Shown: piece after piece, positions 6,084 to 8,723 of the stretch
Numbering within the stretch: the stretch's first letter is position 1
Layout: each line of letters starts with the position of its first letter
Source of the DNA: Bacteroides sp.
Lineage (GTDB): Bacteria; Bacteroidota; Bacteroidia; Bacteroidales; Bacteroidaceae
NCBI GenBank assembly: GCA_030151845.1
Contig: JASLCM010000181.1
Span: forward strand, 1 to 8,723
Direction: 5' to 3'
Length of the DNA stretch: 8,723 nt
The notes under the pieces: model-generated
Seen by the model: only the letters and a program-made list of their open reading frames with translations
Databases searched by the model: none
What the model was told of the DNA's origin: nothing
Made by a program: the position numbers and the translations under genes

Positions 6084-6830
6084 TTGAAAATCAAAAAAGT
6101 ACTGGTTTCACAACCTAAGCCAGCGTCGGAGAAATCTCCCTATTACGCCATCGCTGAAAAGTATGGAGTAAAAATAGATTTTCGTCCTTTCATTAAAGTA
6201 GAAGGGATAAGCGCAAAAGAGTTTAGACAACAAAAAGTATCTATTCTAGATTACTCTGCAGTTGTCTTTACTTCACGTCATGCTATTGATCATTTCTTTA
6301 ACCTTTGCAAAGAAATGAGAATTACTGTACCAGACACAATGAAATATTTCTGTGTTACTGAAATTGTAGCATTATACATCCAAAAGTATGTTCAGTATCG
6401 AAAACGAAAAATATTTTTTGGAGAAACGGGTAAATTCCCAGATTTAATGCCACAGATCCTCAAACATAAGAAAGAGAAATTCTTAATACCACGATCTGAT
6501 GTTCACAAAAATGACATAAGTCCTCTTTTGGATGAATATGGTATAGAACATACTGAAGCTATTATGTATCGAACCGTGAGTAATGACTTTAAACCAGATG
6601 AAAAGTTCGACTATGATATGCTTGTTTTCTTCAGTCCATCGGGTGTAGACTCTTTACAGAAAAACTTTCCTGATTTTGATCAAAAAGACATATGTATCGG
6701 AACCTTTGGAACTAAGACTGCAAAAGCAGTTAAAGATGCTGGATTAAGATTAGATTTAGAGGCCCCAACAGTGAAGGCTCCTTCTATGACAGCCGCACTC
6801 GAAGACTTCCTTAAAAAAGTAAACAAGTAA
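6084..6830 (+). CDS. hemD: HemD-like uroporphyrinogen-III synthase, TTG start
   Basis: HemD closes hydroxymethylbilane to uroporphyrinogen III, the branch point for heme, siroheme and corrinoids. The 248-residue product has the two-lobed arrangement of the family: FTSRHAIDHFF (62-72) in one lobe and VFFSPSGVDSL (181-191) plus IGTFGTKTAKAVKDAG (205-220) in the other, ending in the APTVKAPSMTAAL segment. Few residues are conserved in HemD, so the call rests on the fold pattern and on resemblance to Bacteroidales proteins beginning MKIKKVLVSQPKP. The start must be TTG at 6084: a stop lies in frame at 6060-6062, no ATG or GTG lies between, and the next Met is residue 78, which would delete a third of the protein. 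It follows DUF4271 by 24 bases and ends before a strong terminator. No other tetrapyrrole gene is nearby. Confidence 0.85.
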   Translation: MKIKKVLVSQPKPASEKSPYYAIAEKYGVKIDFRPFIKVEGISAKEFRQQKVSILDYSAVVFTSRHAIDHFFNLCKEMRITVPDTMKYFCVTEIVALYIQKYVQYRKRKIFFGETGKFPDLMPQILKHKKEKFLIPRSDVHKNDISPLLDEYGIEHTEAIMYRTVSNDFKPDEKFDYDMLVFFSPSGVDSLQKNFPDFDQKDICIGTFGTKTAKAVKDAGLRLDLEAPTVKAPSMTAALEDFLKKVNK

Positions 6831-6849
6831 TTCGTACAACTAAATAAAT

Positions 6850-6897
6850 AAAAAGTAGTTGATTGATTCATAATAGATAACAATCAACTACTTTTTT
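6850..6897 (+). terminator. Strong intrinsic terminator between hemD and rnpA
   Basis: A perfect 16-bp inverted repeat pairs 6850-6865 (A-tract then GTAGTTGATTG) with 6881-6896 (CAATCAACTAC then T-tract) around a 15-base loop. It is followed by one more T. The A-tract on the left and T-tract on the right mean it could act in both directions. It starts 19 bases after the hemD stop and closes the LOG-DUF4271-hemD unit. Confidence 0.9.
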
Positions 6898-6900
6898 GTT

Positions 6901-6908
6901 TACCTTGG
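6901..6908 (+). promoter_or_regulatory. Weak candidate -7 box for rnpA
   Basis: TACCTTGG differs from TAnnTTTG at one base and ends 4 bases before the rnpA ATG at 6913. If used, the transcript would start at or within a base or two of the ATG and be nearly leaderless. No -33 box is evident, as the upstream bases belong to the terminator stem. The alternative is read-through or a promoter inside hemD. Confidence 0.25.
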
Positions 6909-6912
6909 CTTT

Positions 6913-7308
6913 ATGGGAAACAATAAATTAACCAAAGAAGAACGAATTAAGAAAGATAAGATTATAGAAGAGTTATTTTCTCCTGGATCAAACTCTTTCT
7001 ATCATCACCCCATACGGATTGTATATCGAATTACAGAGCAGATTGATGCACCTGTAGCCATACTTATTAGTGTTTCTAAGAAAAGATTCAATCTTGCTGT
7101 TGATCGCAACAGAATTAAAAGACAACTAAGAGAAGCTTACCGAAAAAATAAAGAGGAATTACTAGAAGAGGTAAAGAGACAGAACAAAAAAGTATCCATA
7201 GCGTTTATTTATCAAGGGAAATCCATTTTACCTACAAGAGAGGTTGAAGAGCAGCTAAAGAAAGGATTACTCGATTTAGCCTTAACTTTAAAAAAAGATG
7301 ATAAATAA
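6913..7308 (+). CDS. rnpA: Ribonuclease P protein component RnpA
   Basis: RnpA is the basic protein subunit that binds RNase P RNA and the 5' leader of precursor tRNAs, allowing tRNA 5' maturation. The 131-residue product carries the hallmark motif AVDRNRIKRQLREAYR (62-77; the RNR box at 65-67) with the preceding ISVSKKRFNLA strand. The N-terminal LTKEERIKKDKIIEELFSPG segment corresponds to the usual 'LTKxxRixkkxefxxlfxxG'. It is rich in Lys and Arg, as expected. The start gives the canonical N-terminus. The C-terminus overlaps yidD by 11 bases. In many bacteria rnpA lies beside rpmH and dnaA; here it follows hemD, separated by a terminator, and keeps only its yidD partner. Confidence 0.96.
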   Translation: MGNNKLTKEERIKKDKIIEELFSPGSNSFYHHPIRIVYRITEQIDAPVAILISVSKKRFNLAVDRNRIKRQLREAYRKNKEELLEEVKRQNKKVSIAFIYQGKSILPTREVEEQLKKGLLDLALTLKKDDK

Positions 7309-7522
7309 GATTCTTTCATACATATTATTGCTTCCTATCTATTTCTACAGACTAGCTATATCTCCCATGTTGCCCCCTTCTTGCAGATATACTCCTACCT
7401 GCTCTAGATACGCAATTGACGCCATAAAGAAACATGGCCCATTTAAAGGACTTTTTTTGGCTATCAAACGTATTCTACGTTGCCATCCTTGGGGAGGGTC
7501 TGGTTATGATCCTGTACCATGA
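7298..7522 (+). CDS. yidD: Membrane protein insertion efficiency factor YidD
   Basis: YidD is a small peripheral inner-membrane protein that assists YidC/Sec-dependent insertion of membrane proteins. The 74-residue product matches the family along its whole length. It has an amphipathic N-terminal helix ILLLPIYFYRLAISPMLP (9-26), the block SCRYTPTCSRYAIDAIKKHG (28-47), RCHPWGGSGYDPVP at the C-terminus, and three conserved Cys at 29, 35 and 62. Its ATG lies 11 bases inside rnpA and its TGA overlaps the next ATG as ATGA, so it is locked into the rnpA operon. No yidC is in the window. Confidence 0.96.
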   Translation: MINKILSYILLLPIYFYRLAISPMLPPSCRYTPTCSRYAIDAIKKHGPFKGLFLAIKRILRCHPWGGSGYDPVP

Positions 7523-8145
7523 ACATCTTAGATATACATACACATCAACAACACTATCCCAACGATGAAAAAATATACAACCTAAGGATAACCACAAAGG
7601 AGCCTAATATGGTCTCTTCTGTTTTTTATTCTGCAGGTATCCACCCATGGGATAGTGAGGAGAAATATTCATTAGAACTTCTAAAAAAACTCTCTAAACA
7701 TAAGCAGGTTTTAGCTATTGGGGAAATAGGTATAGATGCCAGAAATAAAAATATAAAAGAACAGCAAGCTTTATTTTATAAACAGGTTGAAATCGCTAAC
7801 TCTGCCTCCAAACCTGTAATTATACACATGGTTAAAAGTACCGACTTTATCATGGAAGCGATTAAAAAGGTCCCCCGTGAAACTCCATGGATTATTCATG
7901 GTTTTAGAGGGAGTAAAGAGTTAGCACAGCAATATCTAAATCACAACATCAATCTCTCTTATGGTTTTAAGCACAATCAACAAGCACTACTCAGTACTCC
8001 TCACGATAAACTCTTTTTTGAAACAGATGAATACCAACAAGACATACACATCTTATACCAAGAGGCAGCTAAACTTTTAAAATGCTCTACCAGCCAACTT
8101 ATTAACCAGGTTAAACAAAATATTCACAAGCTCTTTTTTAGCTAA
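7519..8145 (+). CDS. Short TatD-family metal-dependent hydrolase
   Basis: TatD proteins are TIM-barrel metallohydrolases of the amidohydrolase superfamily; characterised members are DNases. The 208-residue product is shorter than typical TatD (about 255-265) but keeps the metal ligand order: DIHTH (5-9; His7, His9), GIHPW (40-44), IGEIGID (67-73; Glu69), VIIHMVKS (100-107; His103), WIIHGFRG (124-131; His127) and FETDEY (167-172; Asp170). The region between the DIHTH strand and the SAGIHPW strand is compressed relative to TatD, with no room for the usual helix, and ETD is followed by EY and not by the common (S/A)P. The ATG overlaps the yidD stop by four bases. TatD activity on DNA should not be assumed for this short form; another small substrate is possible. 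Confidence 0.88.
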   Translation: MNILDIHTHQQHYPNDEKIYNLRITTKEPNMVSSVFYSAGIHPWDSEEKYSLELLKKLSKHKQVLAIGEIGIDARNKNIKEQQALFYKQVEIANSASKPVIIHMVKSTDFIMEAIKKVPRETPWIIHGFRGSKELAQQYLNHNINLSYGFKHNQQALLSTPHDKLFFETDEYQQDIHILYQEAAKLLKCSTSQLINQVKQNIHKLFFS

Positions 8146-8152
8146 CTAAGAA

Positions 8153-8183
8153 TTGGTTGTTAGAATAAAGAGTCGTAATTTTG
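8153..8183 (+). promoter_or_regulatory. Putative tyrS promoter (-33 and -7 boxes)
   Basis: TTG at 8153-8155 and TAATTTTG at 8176-8183 match the Bacteroidota -33 and TAnnTTTG -7 boxes, 20 bases apart. This is the only site in the window with both halves near the expected spacing. The transcript would start near 8188-8190 and give tyrS a leader of about 33 bases, ending in an A-rich stretch. It lies in the 76-base gap after the TatD-family gene, which shows no terminator. Confidence 0.65.
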
Positions 8184-8221
8184 TAAAAACCAATAAAATA
8201 AAGATATAAAAACAATATAAA

Positions 8222-8723
8222 ATGAACTTTGTAGAAGAATTAAAATGGCGAGGTATGTTGCACGACATCATGCCTGGAACAGAGGAACTACTTAACAAAG
8301 AGCAAGTAACTGCATACGTTGGTATTGACCCAACAGCAGACTCACTTCATATAGGTCACCTTTGCGGGGTTATGATGTTGCGTCACCTTCAGCGATGTGG
8401 ACACAAACCATTAGCATTAATTGGAGGTGCAACTGGAATGATCGGAGACCCTTCGGGCAAGTCCTTAGAGAGAAACCTACTTGATGATGAGACTTTAAAA
8501 CACAACCAAGCTTGTATTAAGAACCAACTTGCTAAGTTTTTAGATTTTGAATCGGAAGCAAGTAACCGTGCAGAGCTCGTAAACAACTACGACTGGATGA
8601 AGGATTTTACATTTCTAGATTTTGTTCGAGACGTAGGTAAACACATCACAGTAAACTATATGATGGCGAAAGAGTCTGTTAAAAAAAGACTAAATGGTGA
8701 GGCTAGAGATGGTTTATCGTTCA
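8222..8723 (+). CDS. tyrS: Tyrosyl-tRNA synthetase TyrS, 3' end outside window
   Basis: TyrS charges tRNA-Tyr with tyrosine in the cytoplasm. The window holds the first 167 codons and one extra base. The N-terminus MNFVEELKWRGMLHDIMPG is standard for class I TyrRS. The tyrosine pocket strand YVGIDPTADSLHIGHL (32-47) includes the class I HIGH motif (43-46), and the following GGATGMIGDPSGKS block (68-81) is typical of the bacterial type. The KMSKS loop and the C-terminal tRNA-binding domain lie beyond the window. The ATG at 8222 is preceded by an A-rich leader with no Shine-Dalgarno sequence, as for metK. No frame break is seen in the part present. Confidence 0.97.
   Translation, partial: MNFVEELKWRGMLHDIMPGTEELLNKEQVTAYVGIDPTADSLHIGHLCGVMMLRHLQRCGHKPLALIGGATGMIGDPSGKSLERNLLDDETLKHNQACIKNQLAKFLDFESEASNRAELVNNYDWMKDFTFLDFVRDVGKHITVNYMMAKESVKKRLNGEARDGLSF

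Noticed and set aside
8142..8163. CTAAC/GTTAG repeat after the TatD-family gene as a terminator
   Set aside because: The stem is at most 5 bp and is followed by no T-run; it overlaps the probable tyrS -33 region.
1..8723. Mobile element, defence island, CRISPR array or tRNA genes
   Set aside because: No transposase, integrase, terminal repeats, direct-repeat arrays or tRNA-like folds were seen; nearly the whole window is housekeeping genes with uniform composition.

Overview
The window looks like ordinary core chromosome from a low-GC member of the Bacteroidota, most likely order Bacteroidales. Three things support this: the protein variants (TruB without a long C-terminal extension, a QueA with PTANLHF, a 430-residue MetK), a DUF4271 membrane protein (a family I know only from this phylum), and intergenic matches to the Bacteroidota sigma-factor -7 box TAnnTTTG. 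Starts are preceded by A-rich stretches, not Shine-Dalgarno sequences, which also fits. All genes are on the + strand and no mobile element, tRNA, rRNA or CRISPR array is visible.

Region 1 (1-3072) is a tightly packed operon. It holds the 3' part of uppP (undecaprenyl-diphosphate phosphatase), then truB (tRNA pseudouridine-55 synthase), queA (queuosine biosynthesis) and folK (folate biosynthesis). Three of the four genes touch or overlap. The genes serve cell-wall lipid recycling, tRNA modification and pterin metabolism; they are linked by co-expression, not by one pathway.

Region 2 (3073-4674) is metK (S-adenosylmethionine synthetase) with a 249-base upstream gap and a clear intrinsic terminator after it. 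The gap holds a TAtcTTTG promoter element, an uncharacterised 38-codon reading frame beginning about 16 bases after that box and ending 11 bases before metK, and three nested complementary segments inside that frame. This is the least explained part of the window. MetK makes the AdoMet that QueA uses.

Region 3 (4675-6897) is a probable three-gene unit between two terminators: a LOG-family (TIGR00730) nucleotide phosphoribohydrolase with its own TAccTTTG promoter element, a DUF4271 integral membrane protein of unknown function, and a HemD-like uroporphyrinogen-III synthase that must start at TTG.

Region 4 (6898-8723) is rnpA (RNase P protein), yidD (membrane-insertion factor) and a short TatD-family metal-dependent hydrolase, all overlapping, followed by the first 167 codons of tyrS behind its own promoter. 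The window contains no obvious new defence, mobile or biosynthetic system. The points most worth following up are the metK leader, the DUF4271 protein, and the TTG-started hemD-like gene.
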